From assembly GCA_030448265.1 (NCBI GenBank), contig JAUJNG010000017.1:20438-84437 (forward strand): DNA of 64,000 nucleotides, in the 5' to 3' direction. Position 1 is the stretch's first letter, and every line of letters starts with the position of its first letter. A program made the position numbers and the translations under genes. Below the pieces are notes generated by a model, which saw only the letters and a list, made by a program, of their open reading frames with translations, had not been told where the DNA came from and ran no database searches. The stretch comes from Abditibacterium sp. (GTDB taxonomy: Bacteria; Armatimonadota; Abditibacteriia; Abditibacteriales; Abditibacteriaceae). Shown here in pieces: positions 1-8,848 of the stretch.

Positions 1-1
1 G

Positions 2-160
2 GCGGCCTTTCCACTTCCGATCCAACGCGCCATGCGTCCGCCAGCGAGGAGCGGCGATAGCGGTGGTGGCGGAAGCGGTTGCAGTTCGTCGTCGGGCGGC
101 GATGGCGGTGGGAGTGATGGGGGCGGCGGATGCGGCGGTTGCGGCGGCGGGGGAGATTAA
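2..160 (+). CDS. C-terminal end of a Gly/Cys/Ser-rich protein (partial)
   Basis: An open frame runs from the window edge to a TAA at 158-160. The last ~35 residues are almost only Gly, Ser, Cys and Asp, with repeated GGG and CGGCGGGGD-like blocks. Tails of this kind end the TIGR04222-type and TPM/DUF2207-like membrane proteins of many bacteria, so the missing N-terminal part is probably a membrane protein. No domain is visible in the fragment, so the family is inference. A Gly-rich linker of some other protein cannot be excluded. Confidence 0.4.
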   Translation, partial: AAFPLPIQRAMRPPARSGDSGGGGSGCSSSSGGDGGGSDGGGGCGGCGGGGD

Positions 161-247
161 CCTACGAAACGGCCACAGGTTTGCCCTGAATGAGGGTTCG
201 GGGCACGCGGTTTGGTCGTTTCGCGCACCGAAAAACCATTGCAACCG

Positions 248-276
248 TTGACTTGCCCAGTGGTCTATGTTATATG
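248..276 (+). promoter_or_regulatory. Probable sigma-70 promoter of the sigma factor gene
   Basis: TTGACT at 248-253 (5 of 6 to the -35 consensus) is followed after 17 bp by TATATG at 271-276 (4 of 6 to the -10). It leaves a leader of about 150 bases before the ATG at 433. No other good hexamer pair was seen in 161-432. Confidence 0.5.
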
Positions 277-432
277 GCATGGTTGCTGTGTCAAATGGGG
301 CGAACTCTCGGTTCCCTCGACGCCGCGCCCCAGAACGCAATTTCCCAATTTATGAACCAGGCGACTCGCACCTTCACCCCATCTTCTCAAGGTTGGGGAG
401 GGGGCGTTTTGTCGCTCGACAGGAGTTTTTAG

Positions 433-1320
433 ATGAGCAAGCAATATCCCAGCGGCAATAACTCGCGCGGCGTCGAGGCCACTTCGTCGGCGCTGCCCGA
501 TGCGGTCGCCGCGTGGGTCAAGATGGCGCAAAAAACGCCGCTTTTGACCGCCAACGAAGAAAAAGAACTCGGTCGCCGCATCGCCAAGGGCGACGAGGCC
601 GCCTACAAGCGCATGGTCGAGGCCAATCTGCGCCTCGTCATCACCATGGCGCTCAAGCAACTGCACCAGGGCCACAACCACTCGCTGACCCTGGCCGATC
701 TGATTCAGGAAGGCAATTTCGGCCTGATGCGCGCCGCCCGCAAATTCGATCCGGCGCTGGGCTACCGTTTTTCGACCTACGCCTCGTTCTGGATTCGCCA
801 GGCGATGAGCCGCGCCATCGCCGATCAAGCCAAAATGGTTCGCGTGCCCGCGCACATCGCCGAACTCACCAAAACCGCGTATCGCACGATTGCGACATTA
901 GTTCAATCGCTGGGCCGCCAGCCCACTGTTGAAGAGTTGGCGACCAAACTTCAGGTCAACAAGGAAACCGCCGAGTTGGTGCTCAAAAACATGGCGGAAA
1001 CCTTTTCGCTCGACGATGAGATCGGCGATAGCGGCGACGGCGAAGATTTCGTGGATATGCTGCGCGACGTGGACGCCATCGTGCCCGAAGACGCCGCCGA
1101 AACCGCGATCTTGCGCGAAGAAGTGCGCGCCGCTTTGGACGAACTCACCGAACGCGAACGCGAAGTCGTCAATATGCGCTACGGCCTGAGCGGTGGCCGC
1201 GCCCACACGCTGCAAGAGTTGGGCGCGCATTTCAAAGTGTCGCGCGAGCGGGTGCGCCAAATCGAAGGGCAGGCGCTGCGGAAATTGCGTAAAGGCGGAT
1301 TGAGTGAAGCCGTCAATTGA
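433..1320 (+). CDS. RNA polymerase sigma-70 family factor (RpoD/SigA-like)
   Basis: A 295-residue primary or group 2 type sigma factor that directs core RNA polymerase to promoters. Region 1.2 (about 24-55) leads into region 2 with the RLVITMA, DLIQEGNFGLMRAARKF and YRFSTYASFWIRQAM signatures that bind core enzyme and the -10 element. Region 3 follows at about 137-210. Region 4 near the end has LTEREREVVNMRYGL and the -35 reading helix SRERVRQIEGQALRKLR. The long acidic region 1.1 of true RpoD is absent. AGGAG at 421-425, seven bases before the ATG, fixes the start. A promoter lies at 248-276 and a strong terminator follows. It appears monocistronic. Whether it is the housekeeping factor or an alternative group 2 factor cannot be decided from the window. 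Confidence 0.93.
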   Translation: MSKQYPSGNNSRGVEATSSALPDAVAAWVKMAQKTPLLTANEEKELGRRIAKGDEAAYKRMVEANLRLVITMALKQLHQGHNHSLTLADLIQEGNFGLMRAARKFDPALGYRFSTYASFWIRQAMSRAIADQAKMVRVPAHIAELTKTAYRTIATLVQSLGRQPTVEELATKLQVNKETAELVLKNMAETFSLDDEIGDSGDGEDFVDMLRDVDAIVPEDAAETAILREEVRAALDELTEREREVVNMRYGLSGGRAHTLQELGAHFKVSRERVRQIEGQALRKLRKGGLSEAVN

Positions 1321-1331
1321 GTTGAAATGAG

Positions 1332-1380
1332 AAAAAGCCTGCGACATTGAATGTCGCGGGCTTTTTCTTTTTCTGTTTTT
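1332..1380 (+). terminator. Rho-independent terminator of the sigma factor gene
   Basis: A 16-bp stem (1332-1347 with 1351-1366, one G.T pair) has a three-base loop, and the T-rich run CTTTTTCTTTTTCTGTTTTT continues to 1380. It starts 12 bases after the stop codon. Confidence 0.88.
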
Positions 1381-1391
1381 ATAGGCTACAT

Positions 1392-1499
1392 AGCGAAATA
1401 AATTCGCAGCCAACGAAACTGTCGGCCTTCGCCGACAGAGTAAGCGCTACTTTTGTCGGCGAAGGCCGACAGTTTCGTTGGCTGCGAATTTATTTCGCT
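1392..1499. repeat. Long perfect inverted repeat (46-bp arms)
   Basis: Bases 1392-1437 are the exact reverse complement of 1454-1499, with a 16-base spacer. Each arm also holds its own short palindrome around GTCGGCCTTCGCCGAC, so either strand could fold in more than one way. It lies between convergent genes (sigma factor and the Tat-signal protein) and follows a separate normal terminator. It is therefore not simply the terminator. Confidence 0.97.
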
Positions 1500-1534
1500 T
1501 TAAGAGGGAGCCACTATTTCTTTAGCTGCTATAA

Positions 1535-1993
1535 TTATTCCGTATTTATCTTAAATCTGTGTTCGAGCATCTTTTTCAAAGCTTCATCAAGAACCCCGTA
1601 AATTTCTCCGTAGCGCACCGTCGTGACATGATTTCTGTCGAAGATCGCGCGATTTAGTTCCATTGCACCGGATAAACGAACGCCCAAATTTGTAATTTTT
1701 AAAATGGTGTCGCTATCACGGCGCAGTTCATCGTTTTTTGTTCTCAACCCGCAAAATATCAAACAATTAGCCACCGACTTGCCTTCTGCAATGCTCGTCG
1801 CCAGGTCAAGCGTCCACAATTCCAGTTCTTCGGGTGTTACCAACGAAACCTCTTGTAGTTTGGTTTGGGGCGGCTGGGGAGTTTCGGTTTGAGCCTGGCC
1901 CGTTTTAGCTGCGACGGCCAAGCCCGCCAGCGCGACGGTGCCGCCTGCGATGGCCTGGCGTCTGGTCAATCCCTTGGTCTGGTGTTCGCTCAT
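1535..1993 (-). CDS. Small Tat-signal secreted protein of unknown function
   Basis: I do not recognise the family. The N-terminus is a twin-arginine signal: LTRRQAIAGG followed by a hydrophobic alanine-rich stretch and an AQT cleavage-like site near residue 37. This predicts export of a folded 150-residue protein to the periplasm or membrane face. The mature part is charged and mostly helical, without Cys. The ATG at 1993 is preferred over a GTG three codons upstream because AGGTGG sits five bases before it. It is convergent with the sigma factor gene across the 46-bp inverted repeat. Confidence 0.7.
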   Translation of the reverse strand: MSEHQTKGLTRRQAIAGGTVALAGLAVAAKTGQAQTETPQPPQTKLQEVSLVTPEELELWTLDLATSIAEGKSVANCLIFCGLRTKNDELRRDSDTILKITNLGVRLSGAMELNRAIFDRNHVTTVRYGEIYGVLDEALKKMLEHRFKINTE

Positions 1994-2042
1994 CTTATCC
2001 ACCTCGCTGATTCAAGATTATGACACACGCTGCGCCAACGAG

Positions 2043-2070
2043 AAAAGCCCGCTCTTTCGAGCGGGCTTTT
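2043..2070 (-). terminator. Terminator downstream of the CsbD gene
   Basis: A perfect 12-bp stem (2043-2054 with 2059-2070) closes a four-base loop. Its outer A-T pairs give a T-run on the minus strand, directly after the CsbD stop at 2084. Confidence 0.75.
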
Positions 2071-2083
2071 GGGGAAGTCGATT

Positions 2084-2302
2084 TTAGCGTCCGGAGCCTT
2101 TGATGGCGTCTCCGGCGTTGTCGAGGGCGTTGCCGACGGCTTCTTTGGCGTTGCCGAGCGCTTTTTGAGCGTCGCCTTTGGCTTCCTGGCCTTTGCCTTC
2201 GGCTTCGAGGCTCTCGTTGTCGGTGACGGCACCGACCGCTTGTTTGGCTTTGCCGGCGATGTCGTTGCCGGTTCCGCGCGCTTTATCGTCGATATGACTC
2301 AT
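2084..2302 (-). CDS. CsbD-like stress protein
   Basis: A 72-residue hydrophilic protein of alanine, lysine, glycine and glutamate repeats. KARGTGNDIAGKAKQAVG, then AEGKGQEAKGDAQKALG and NAKEAVGNALDNAGDAIKG match the CsbD family (Pfam CsbD), small abundant proteins induced by general stress in many bacteria. Biochemical function is not established for the family. GGAGG nine bases before the ATG at 2302 selects this start over one seven codons upstream. Confidence 0.85.
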   Translation of the reverse strand: MSHIDDKARGTGNDIAGKAKQAVGAVTDNESLEAEGKGQEAKGDAQKALGNAKEAVGNALDNAGDAIKGSGR

Positions 2303-2348
2303 GAGAATGTTCCTCCGTCGCAAAATAAAGCAAAGAAAGTGCCGATTT

Positions 2349-2558
2349 TTAGGGTCGTTTCAATTGTTGACGAATCCAGCGCGAGGCTGAAAACAGCATC
2401 GCGCCCAGATAATAAACCACCGCGCCCAGCGAGCCGCCGGTGCCAATGCCAAGCGGCGCGCCGATCCAGCCGAAAAGCAGCACGGATTGCGTCGTCACGA
2501 CGAGGGCGCCCCCGCCCAGCGACGCCCAGAATAACAGATTGGAGGTGTGTTTGTGCAT
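2349..2558 (-). CDS. Small two-helix membrane protein
   Basis: A 69-residue protein with two hydrophobic segments, around residues 8-27 (LLFWASLGGGALVVTTQSVLLF) and 33-52, and a basic tail RWIRQQLKRP. No family is recognised. It begins 16 bases after the murJ stop on the same strand, with AGAAGG just before the ATG. It is probably the last gene of a murJ transcript. A link to MurJ function is only inferred from position. Confidence 0.5.
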   Translation of the reverse strand: MHKHTSNLLFWASLGGGALVVTTQSVLLFGWIGAPLGIGTGGSLGAVVYYLGAMLFSASRWIRQQLKRP

Positions 2559-2574
2559 GCTCCCTTCTGACGAT

Positions 2575-4209
2575 TCAGGCGCGGCGGCGTCGCCTGATTT
2601 TATCGCGCAGCCAGAGCCATTCGGGAATCTCGAACTGCGCCGCGCTCGCCACGAAAACAAACACCGCCACAGTTCCCGTCCACGCCATGAGAGCGAGATC
2701 GCCGATTTTGTCGTCGGGGAAAAAGCCGTGCGCCAGTTGGAGCGCCAGAATCCCCGCGAGTCCCATCAGGGCGCACGCCAGACCAGTGCGCAGCAGCGTG
2801 CTGCCAATTTTTTGAAGTCCGATGGGCGCACTGTAGGACGGTTTTTGAAGCCTGGCATCGAGAAAAAGCAAAATCGCCGCGAAATAAGCGGCGGCGCCAA
2901 TCGTTGTGGCCAGAGCCAGGCCCGCCGCGCCGCGCCATTGCGCCATGAAGTAGCAAAGCGGAATTAAAAAGGCGACGGTGAGAACCGAACCAATAATGGT
3001 GGGCGTGCGGGTGTCGCTGAGGGCGTAAAAACCGCGCGCCAGAAAGCCCTGAGCGACCCAGGCGAACAGCCCGACGGTGAATAACGCGAACGAAAAGGCA
3101 GTTTCGTGAAGTTTCTGGGGGTCGTTGTAAAAGCCGTAGCCGTAGATGAGACGGGTGAGCGGGTGCGCCCACAAAATCAGCAGAACCGAGACGGGCAGCG
3201 TGACGAAGAGCAAACGGCGCAGTCCCAGCCGCAAAAATTCGGAAAAAGCGCGGTAATCGCCCGCCGCGCTTTCCGAGGCCAGATAGGGAAAGGCGGCGAC
3301 GGCGGCGGCCTGTCCCAGCACGCCCTGCGCGGCGATCATCACACGGTGGGCGTTGTCGAGGTGTGTGAGCGCGTCGCCCGCCAGCGACGAGGCGAAATAC
3401 ATCACCACCTTTTGATCGATAACTGGAAGCGAAACGCCCAGCATAATCGGCAGCGCCAGAACGAAAAAACGTCGCACGGCGGGGTCGCCGAAGGCAAAAC
3501 GAGGCGTGAAATTCGGCCTTTGAGACTGCGGCCCGCGCTGAAGCGCCAGATAGGGAAGCAGGAAATTGCCGACAAAAGCACCGAGCAAAATGCCCCACGC
3601 GAACCCGATTGGCCCCACAACATGAAGCAGGACTACGCCGACCAAAATGGCGACCAGATTGTTCAACGCGCTCGTCCAGCCCGTGGCGCCGAAGCGTTTG
3701 AAAGAGTTCAAAACCCCGACCAGAAGCCCGCCAAGATAAAAGAAAAGCTGCGCGGGCAGGATGATGCGCGTCATCGCAACGGCGAGTTCGAAGGTTTCTA
3801 TCTTATCGGGCGCGGTCAGACCAGGGAGGAACATGGCGATGAGCGGGCCCGTCCATATCATCATCCCTGTCGTCAAAACGACCAGAATCAGGCCCATCAC
3901 GCAGAGAAGCGTCGAGAAGAAGCGCCACGCTTCGGCTTCGCGGCCCTGGCTCCAGGAGCGGGTGAAAATCGGGATGAAGGTGAGCGAAATCGCGCCGCCC
4001 GCGACCAGATAATTGAGCAGATCGGGCAGCCAGAAAGCGGCGACGTAAGCGTTAGTTTCATAGCCTGGCAAGAGCGCGGAGATGATCTGGCGCTGCAGCA
4101 GTCCGGTGAAGCGCGCCAGAAAATAGAGCGCGCTTAGAATCAGCACCGCCTGCATCGGGCGCGTGGTTTGGACGGGTTCGGCGGCGGCTGGGGAAGCGGG
4201 CGGCGGCAT
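2575..4209 (-). CDS. murJ: Lipid II flippase MurJ (MviN family)
   Basis: A polytopic inner-membrane protein of about 544 residues, the usual MurJ length. It moves undecaprenyl-linked lipid II to the periplasm for peptidoglycan assembly. The N-terminal ARFTGLLQRQIISALLPG and ETNAYVAAFWLPDLLNYLVAGGAISLTFIPIF match the MviN/MurJ signature (R-x-G...D-A-F-x-A-F-x-P...F-x-P-x-F). About 14 hydrophobic segments follow. The ATG at 4209 is taken as the start. A TTG 13 codons upstream is possible, and neither has a clear Shine-Dalgarno site. It precedes a small membrane gene on the same strand. Its substrate pathway is encoded by the mur genes at 34-41 kb. Confidence 0.92.
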   Translation of the reverse strand: MPPPASPAAAEPVQTTRPMQAVLILSALYFLARFTGLLQRQIISALLPGYETNAYVAAFWLPDLLNYLVAGGAISLTFIPIFTRSWSQGREAEAWRFFSTLLCVMGLILVVLTTGMMIWTGPLIAMFLPGLTAPDKIETFELAVAMTRIILPAQLFFYLGGLLVGVLNSFKRFGATGWTSALNNLVAILVGVVLLHVVGPIGFAWGILLGAFVGNFLLPYLALQRGPQSQRPNFTPRFAFGDPAVRRFFVLALPIMLGVSLPVIDQKVVMYFASSLAGDALTHLDNAHRVMIAAQGVLGQAAAVAAFPYLASESAAGDYRAFSEFLRLGLRRLLFVTLPVSVLLILWAHPLTRLIYGYGFYNDPQKLHETAFSFALFTVGLFAWVAQGFLARGFYALSDTRTPTIIGSVLTVAFLIPLCYFMAQWRGAAGLALATTIGAAAYFAAILLFLDARLQKPSYSAPIGLQKIGSTLLRTGLACALMGLAGILALQLAHGFFPDDKIGDLALMAWTGTVAVFVFVASAAQFEIPEWLWLRDKIRRRRRA

Positions 4210-4272
4210 GAGCGATATTTTATCGCGTTGGGGCGTGATCGGAAGCAAGCGAAGTGGCCGATGGCGAAAGTA

Positions 4273-4312
4273 GCGAAAGTGGCCGGATGCTTTAGCTTCC
4301 GGCCACTTTCGC
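4273..4312. repeat. Inverted repeat, 14-bp arms
   Basis: GCGAAAGTGGCCGG at 4273-4286 is exactly complementary to 4299-4312 with a 12-base loop. It lies next to the terminator hairpin at 4315-4353, between murJ and cpaB on the same strand. Confidence 0.7.
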
Positions 4313-4314
4313 CA

Positions 4315-4353
4315 AACACAAACGCCCCGCTCAAGGAGCGGGGCGTTTGTGTT
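4315..4353 (-). terminator. Terminator downstream of cpaB
   Basis: A perfect 18-bp stem (4315-4332 with 4336-4353) has a three-base loop and a GC core GCCCCGCTC. It starts just past the cpaB stop codon on the minus strand. The T-run on that strand is short, so termination efficiency is uncertain. Confidence 0.65.
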
Positions 4354-4362
4354 GAGGAAAAC

Positions 4363-5526
4363 TCAGCGCTGCGGCACGAGAACGCGGGTTTTTTCCGTCC
4401 CGCGAATCACGGTGATTTCCTTGGACGGCGGTTCGCTGCGGAAACTGCCTCCCATGCCGGTTCCGCCCAAAGGCCCCGTCGCAGGAATCTGATTGCTGGG
4501 ACTCGGAGCCATAAAGACGGGGGGCGTGGTTTGCTGAATAGGGGCCTCGCGCGGGAAAGACCTCGGCACTTCCAAGACGGGAGGGCGAGCGCGATTGATG
4601 TTGCGGCCACCGCCGGTGTTGCCACCGCCGGTATTGCCACCGCCGGTATTGCCACCGCCCGAAGCAGTTGCGGTGGGTTCTCTGGGTGCGGTCGCGACGC
4701 GCGAAGGGTATTCGCGCGCGGCGGGCACAACTCCGGCATCGCCGTCGTTGGGATTGCGAATCGTGATGTGCAGGGTGCCCTGATCGTTGGCCGAAACCAG
4801 TCGCGCCGCAACATCGGGCGTCGCCGCCAGCATGATGCGCGTGCGTGCTGTGGCGGCGGCGGGTGCGCCAGGCGGCGGCGGAGGAGGCGGAGACGGTGGT
4901 GGCGCGGCGGGGGCGCCAGGCACGGGCGTGGGTGTGGCAGTCGGCGTCTCGATGGAGCGGTCAACGCCCAAAACCAAGAGGTTCTGGGCGACGGTGCGCG
5001 CCTCGGTGAAGGCGGTCGCGCCCACAATATATTGGCGCGGGCCTTTGTCGTAGGAGAGTTTGTGAGTGGCGATGACATCAACGCGGTCGCCGACATCGAC
5101 CAGACCGGCGGCGGTCTGTTTGGGATCGACCCAGATCGCCACGCCGCGCAAACCGGTGGGAATGGGGATGTTAGCTTTAACGTCGCGGCGAATGCGCGGC
5201 GTGAACGAAGAAATCCGCACTGTTTCGCCCACGCCGATGGGTTCGTTGGTGAGCTGGCCCACCACGTCATCGACCGATTTGAGCGCGTCGGTGGGCGGGG
5301 CGCCGGAGGTGGTGAAATCCTGGCGCAGCATCGCGGGGGTAAGGACGGTGCGCGGCGGAATGTAGCGCGCCGCGACCAGGCGCGGCGCGGGCGTCGGCGT
5401 GGGAACGGCGGCGACGGGCGCGGGCGCCTGGGCGGAAGGCCCGCGCAGCATCCAGACGGTCGCGCCGATAGCCAGCAGCCCCAGCACGATGGCCGCCAGC
5501 AAAATGGGAGTGTTATTGCGTTGCAT
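4363..5526 (-). CDS. cpaB: Flp pilus assembly protein CpaB/RcpC
   Basis: A 387-residue periplasmic protein of the Tad (Flp) pilus system. An N-terminal membrane anchor (about 8-27) is followed by a Pro-rich spacer. A SAF domain (about 48-110, VAARYIPPRTVLTPAMLRQ) and the RcpC region (about 120-190, TGLRGVAIWVDPKQTAAGLVDVGDRVDVI) come next. A Pro run and Gly-Asn repeats (GGGNT three times) interrupt the second half, which makes it longer than typical CpaB. It starts 24 bases after the secretin stop on the same strand and probably forms one transcript with it. It is thought to help the secretin assemble or gate. Confidence 0.85.
   Translation of the reverse strand: MQRNNTPILLAAIVLGLLAIGATVWMLRGPSAQAPAPVAAVPTPTPAPRLVAARYIPPRTVLTPAMLRQDFTTSGAPPTDALKSVDDVVGQLTNEPIGVGETVRISSFTPRIRRDVKANIPIPTGLRGVAIWVDPKQTAAGLVDVGDRVDVIATHKLSYDKGPRQYIVGATAFTEARTVAQNLLVLGVDRSIETPTATPTPVPGAPAAPPPSPPPPPPPGAPAAATARTRIMLAATPDVAARLVSANDQGTLHITIRNPNDGDAGVVPAAREYPSRVATAPREPTATASGGGNTGGGNTGGGNTGGGRNINRARPPVLEVPRSFPREAPIQQTTPPVFMAPSPSNQIPATGPLGGTGMGGSFRSEPPSKEITVIRGTEKTRVLVPQR
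4607..4660. repeat. 15-bp tandem repeat in cpaB
   Basis: The unit CCACCGCCGGTATTG occurs three times with one substitution, followed by a partial fourth. It encodes the GGGNT repeats of CpaB. Such in-frame tandem units can vary in copy number. Confidence 0.85.
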
Positions 5527-5549
5527 GAAGGAAAATGGCTCCTGAGACG

Positions 5550-8500
5550 TTATTGGGCGGCGGGAGCGGCGCCGAAGGAGGCCGCATTGTCAAAAGTGCG
5601 AAGTCCAGGATTGCCCAAAACCGCAGCGGCGTTGGTGTTCTCGCCGACGGCCACGCTGCCGGCGAAGGCGTCGGTGCCCGCCGGCAGAGTATTGGGTAGC
5701 ACGCGCGGACGGACGAAAATCACCAGTTCGGTTTTGTTTTGGCGAAAATCTCTGGAGCGGAACAGCGAGCCGATAATGGGGATGCGCGAAAGCAGGGGCA
5801 CACGGTTCTCGTTGGTGGTGTCGTCGGAAGTAATCAGCCCCGACAGCGCGACGGTTCCGTTGGGCGGCACCGTCACTTCGGTCACCGTCGAGCGGCGCCG
5901 GAAGCCAGGAATGGGCCCGCCGCCGCCAGGCGGCACGATGCCGGTCGAGAAATCGGGCTGCGAAACCTCCGTCCGGACGCGCAGCGTGACGTTGCCGTTG
6001 GTCAGCGCGTTGGGCACGATGTCGAGCAGAATTCCAAAATCCTTGAACACGATGGTGGTCGAGGTGCCCGCGCCGTTGGTGGTGCTTCCCGCCGGAATCG
6101 GCACCTGGCCGCCGACTTGAAACGTCGCGGTGCGGCCCGAAAGCACCGTTGTCGAAGGATTGGACAAAACGCGGCCCTTACCCTGAGCAATCAGAGCGTT
6201 GAGACGGACGCGAAACGGATCTAAAACGCGAAAGCCCTGCCCGCCGACGAAACCATTGCCTGCTGTCGCCACGCCCTGGTTGAAGGTGGGATCGATGGTG
6301 CGAACCGTGCCGCCAGGATTGGTGATGGTGCCGGTTGTGGGGTCGATGGTGGGCGGCGTGATGGTTTCGCCCACCAGGGAAACCGACCCGTATTGCACGC
6401 CGAGCTGCCTGGAATCGTTGGTGTTGAGTTCGACAATGGAAACATCGACGCTGCACTGCACCGGAATCGAGGTGCGGAGCAGATTATCGACTTGAGCCGC
6501 GAAACCGCGCGCCACCTGCTCGGCCAGAACCGCTTCGTTGGTATCGGCGACGATGCCTTCCAGAACCAGGCGCTTGGCCGTGCCGCGCACGATCACCCCA
6601 GGACGGCCAATGGCCGCCGCGATCTGCGAGGTGAGAGTTTGGTCGGCCGTGGCCGCCGCGCGAATTTGCAGGCGATTGAGAACCGCCAGACCGGTGCGAT
6701 TGGCCGCCGCCAGCGCGATGCCCGCTTCCTCCGGCGACCCGACACTGCCTTCGAGGATCAACTGTCCGCCCGCCTCGCGCACCGTAAGCGGCGAGGCGAC
6801 GGCCATTTGGCCAGGCGTATAAGTGCTGGGCTGCGCGGCGTCGGCGACAGCGCCCAGCGACTGGCGCACCTGTTCCACGCTGAGCGCCGGCAGTTTGATG
6901 AGGTTGACGACGTTTTTGGCGGCGGTGCGCGCGATGATCTCGGCTTCCTGCACCTGCTGCGGAGTTTCGACGGTGCCGGTCAAAACCGCCGTGTCGCCCG
7001 ACATCCGCACGTTCACGCCTGGCAGGTTGATGAGGTCGCGCAGTCCCGCCGCCGTGCTGGCTTCGGGCGAGACCTGGGTGCCGCGAATCGTGAGTTGATT
7101 GATGACCCGCGTCGAGTAGATGCCGGCGATTTCTACTGCGCGGCGCGCTTCTTCGGCGCTGCCGACTTCGCCTTCGAGCACCAGAGCGTCGCGCAGGGCG
7201 CGCACGCCCACGCCAGGCAGTCCAATCGCCGCCGCGACATCAACGGGCCGCGAACCAGGCGTAGCCGTCACGCGCACCGTATATTGGCGAATTTTGCGGC
7301 CATCGACGATGACCAGACTGGTGATGCCAGGGCTTTTGCCGTTGAGCAGAACCGAGCGCGCATTGACGACCGCGACATCGGCGATGCCAGGATCGGCCAC
7401 CGCGACGGTTTGCAGGTCTGTGGTAGTCAAAAGCACCACGAAAGTCGAAACCGCGACTTCGATTTGATTGGGCAGACGGTCGGAGTTGGTGACGGGCGCG
7501 CCAGGGTTGCGAACCGGCGGCGCCAGCGGATTTTGCGCCACACGTTTGGGAGTTTTCGCTTCCAGCTTATCGACTTTTACGGCAGCGTTTTGCATCCACA
7601 CCGGCAACGGTTTGGAGAGCGGAGGCAGGGAGAGCGACGGCACGCGGATCACTTTCTTCATGCCCGTGAAGTTGGGCGAGATCGCGGCGGGCGCGAGCGG
7701 CGTGACGCGAATCGAGGCGCCGTTTTGCGCTGCGCCGTTTTGCACCCGCACATCGGGCGCGCTTTGCGACACCCGAATCATTTTGCCCCCGCCAGCCGAA
7801 GTGGAGGCAAAAATTGGAACAGATGAGGGCGTGCTTTGCGGCGTCGAGGCGGCGATTTTGGGGGCGCGCGCTGGATCGAAAGGCACCGTGATGGCGGCTC
7901 TGCGTGCCATGAGCGCCGAGCGCAGGGGTGCGGAGCGCGGCGCGGGAACGACGGCGATTTCCGAACGCGCTATCGGCGTCAGAAGCGTGTCACGGGAGGA
8001 AAAGGTGGAAGCCAGAGGATGGCTCCAAACTGCTTTCTCGGCGTGTGCGACGATGCGCGGCGAGGGCAGGGAAGTGCGAAGCGAGACGCGCGGCGACGGC
8101 ACCGAAACGGGAGCGAGCGCCGCAGCGCGAAGGGGTGTCGAAGCGCGGGCAATTCGCGGCGATGACACAACGGCACGAACAGCGACAGAGGCGCGCACGG
8201 GCGCAAGGGCGCGATTCGGCGCAACGGCGCGAACGGGGACAGAGGCGCGAACGGGCACCAGAGCGCGAGTTGGTGTCGCAGCGCGAGCCGGCGGTGAAAT
8301 CGCGTCCACCGTAACGCGGGGGAAAGCCAGAGCGTCACGCGATGATTCGAAAACCAGGCCCAGTGCCAGAACCGCGATCAAGGCGCGTCCCGAAGCCGTG
8401 ACACGGCGCGGCGGAAGTGCGACGGGGAAATCTCGGCTCAAAAAGGCAGGGAGAGACTTCGAAGCCGAAGGTGCGCGTGATACGCCTAAGCCGTGCGGAT

Positions 8501-8579
8501 TCCAAAATGATAAAGATGCGGCTGGTGGCGCGCCTTGCGGCGCGGAGTGATTCGAAAGGGAATGCTCCGCTTTAGTCAT
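5550..8579 (-). CDS. cpaC: Tad/type II-type outer-membrane secretin (CpaC/RcpA) with extended N-terminus
   Basis: A 1009-residue outer-membrane channel for the Flp/Tad pilus. The C-terminal ~350 residues carry the secretin domain: QCSVDVSIVELN, GRVLSNPSTTVLSGRTATFQVGGQVPIP, and the VPLLSRIPIIGSLFRS plug/lip signature. Before it are the pilus-secretin N-terminal domain (EVAVSTFVVLLTTTDLQTVAVADPGIADVAVV) and about four BON-like repeats (LPGVNVRMSGDTAVLTGTV type), roughly residues 360-690. The first ~330 residues are an Ala/Arg/Pro/Ser-rich region with repeats such as PVRASVPVRAV, far longer than in usual CpaC. AGGAG seven bases before the ATG at 8579 defines the start. It lies between cpaE and cpaB. 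Confidence 0.9.
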   Translation of the reverse strand: MTKAEHSLSNHSAPQGAPPAASLSFWNPHGLGVSRAPSASKSLPAFLSRDFPVALPPRRVTASGRALIAVLALGLVFESSRDALAFPRVTVDAISPPARAATPTRALVPVRASVPVRAVAPNRALAPVRASVAVRAVVSSPRIARASTPLRAAALAPVSVPSPRVSLRTSLPSPRIVAHAEKAVWSHPLASTFSSRDTLLTPIARSEIAVVPAPRSAPLRSALMARRAAITVPFDPARAPKIAASTPQSTPSSVPIFASTSAGGGKMIRVSQSAPDVRVQNGAAQNGASIRVTPLAPAAISPNFTGMKKVIRVPSLSLPPLSKPLPVWMQNAAVKVDKLEAKTPKRVAQNPLAPPVRNPGAPVTNSDRLPNQIEVAVSTFVVLLTTTDLQTVAVADPGIADVAVVNARSVLLNGKSPGITSLVIVDGRKIRQYTVRVTATPGSRPVDVAAAIGLPGVGVRALRDALVLEGEVGSAEEARRAVEIAGIYSTRVINQLTIRGTQVSPEASTAAGLRDLINLPGVNVRMSGDTAVLTGTVETPQQVQEAEIIARTAAKNVVNLIKLPALSVEQVRQSLGAVADAAQPSTYTPGQMAVASPLTVREAGGQLILEGSVGSPEEAGIALAAANRTGLAVLNRLQIRAAATADQTLTSQIAAAIGRPGVIVRGTAKRLVLEGIVADTNEAVLAEQVARGFAAQVDNLLRTSIPVQCSVDVSIVELNTNDSRQLGVQYGSVSLVGETITPPTIDPTTGTITNPGGTVRTIDPTFNQGVATAGNGFVGGQGFRVLDPFRVRLNALIAQGKGRVLSNPSTTVLSGRTATFQVGGQVPIPAGSTTNGAGTSTTIVFKDFGILLDIVPNALTNGNVTLRVRTEVSQPDFSTGIVPPGGGGPIPGFRRRSTVTEVTVPPNGTVALSGLITSDDTTNENRVPLLSRIPIIGSLFRSRDFRQNKTELVIFVRPRVLPNTLPAGTDAFAGSVAVGENTNAAAVLGNPGLRTFDNAASFGAAPAAQ

Positions 8580-8848
8580 GCGTGTGCTCCTGGTTGAAAA
8601 ATGGTGCGGTGAAGACGGCTGCCGCTCAAATAATGATGCGGTCAAAATCGGGGCTGCGTTTTGCACAAAATGGGCCATATGCAGAAGTTTGTCGCCAAAA
8701 CCTGCACGACCTGACATTCCATTGTAACGCTAACGCCAATAAAAAAGCGACAGCCCCGCTTCGCAGCAGGTTCTTTTATGCCACGAGTGGGCGGGCGATT
8801 CACGCGATTTTTTCATCTCGGCAAAATAATGCCGCGCCGCAGAGCATC

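Noticed and set aside
345..420. Hairpin upstream of the sigma factor gene
   Set aside because: CACCCCATC and GGTTGGGGAGG match poorly and the stem is short; not convincing as a regulatory structure.
3106..4137. Long open frame on the plus strand opposite murJ
   Set aside because: Its residues (Arg/Gln/His-rich, no domain) mirror the GC-rich codons of murJ, which has clear MviN motifs. It is an antisense shadow.
4168..6120. 650-codon plus-strand frame opposite cpaB and the secretin
   Set aside because: Low-complexity Gly/Arg/Ala composition with no motif. The minus strand carries recognised CpaB and secretin domains over the same bases.
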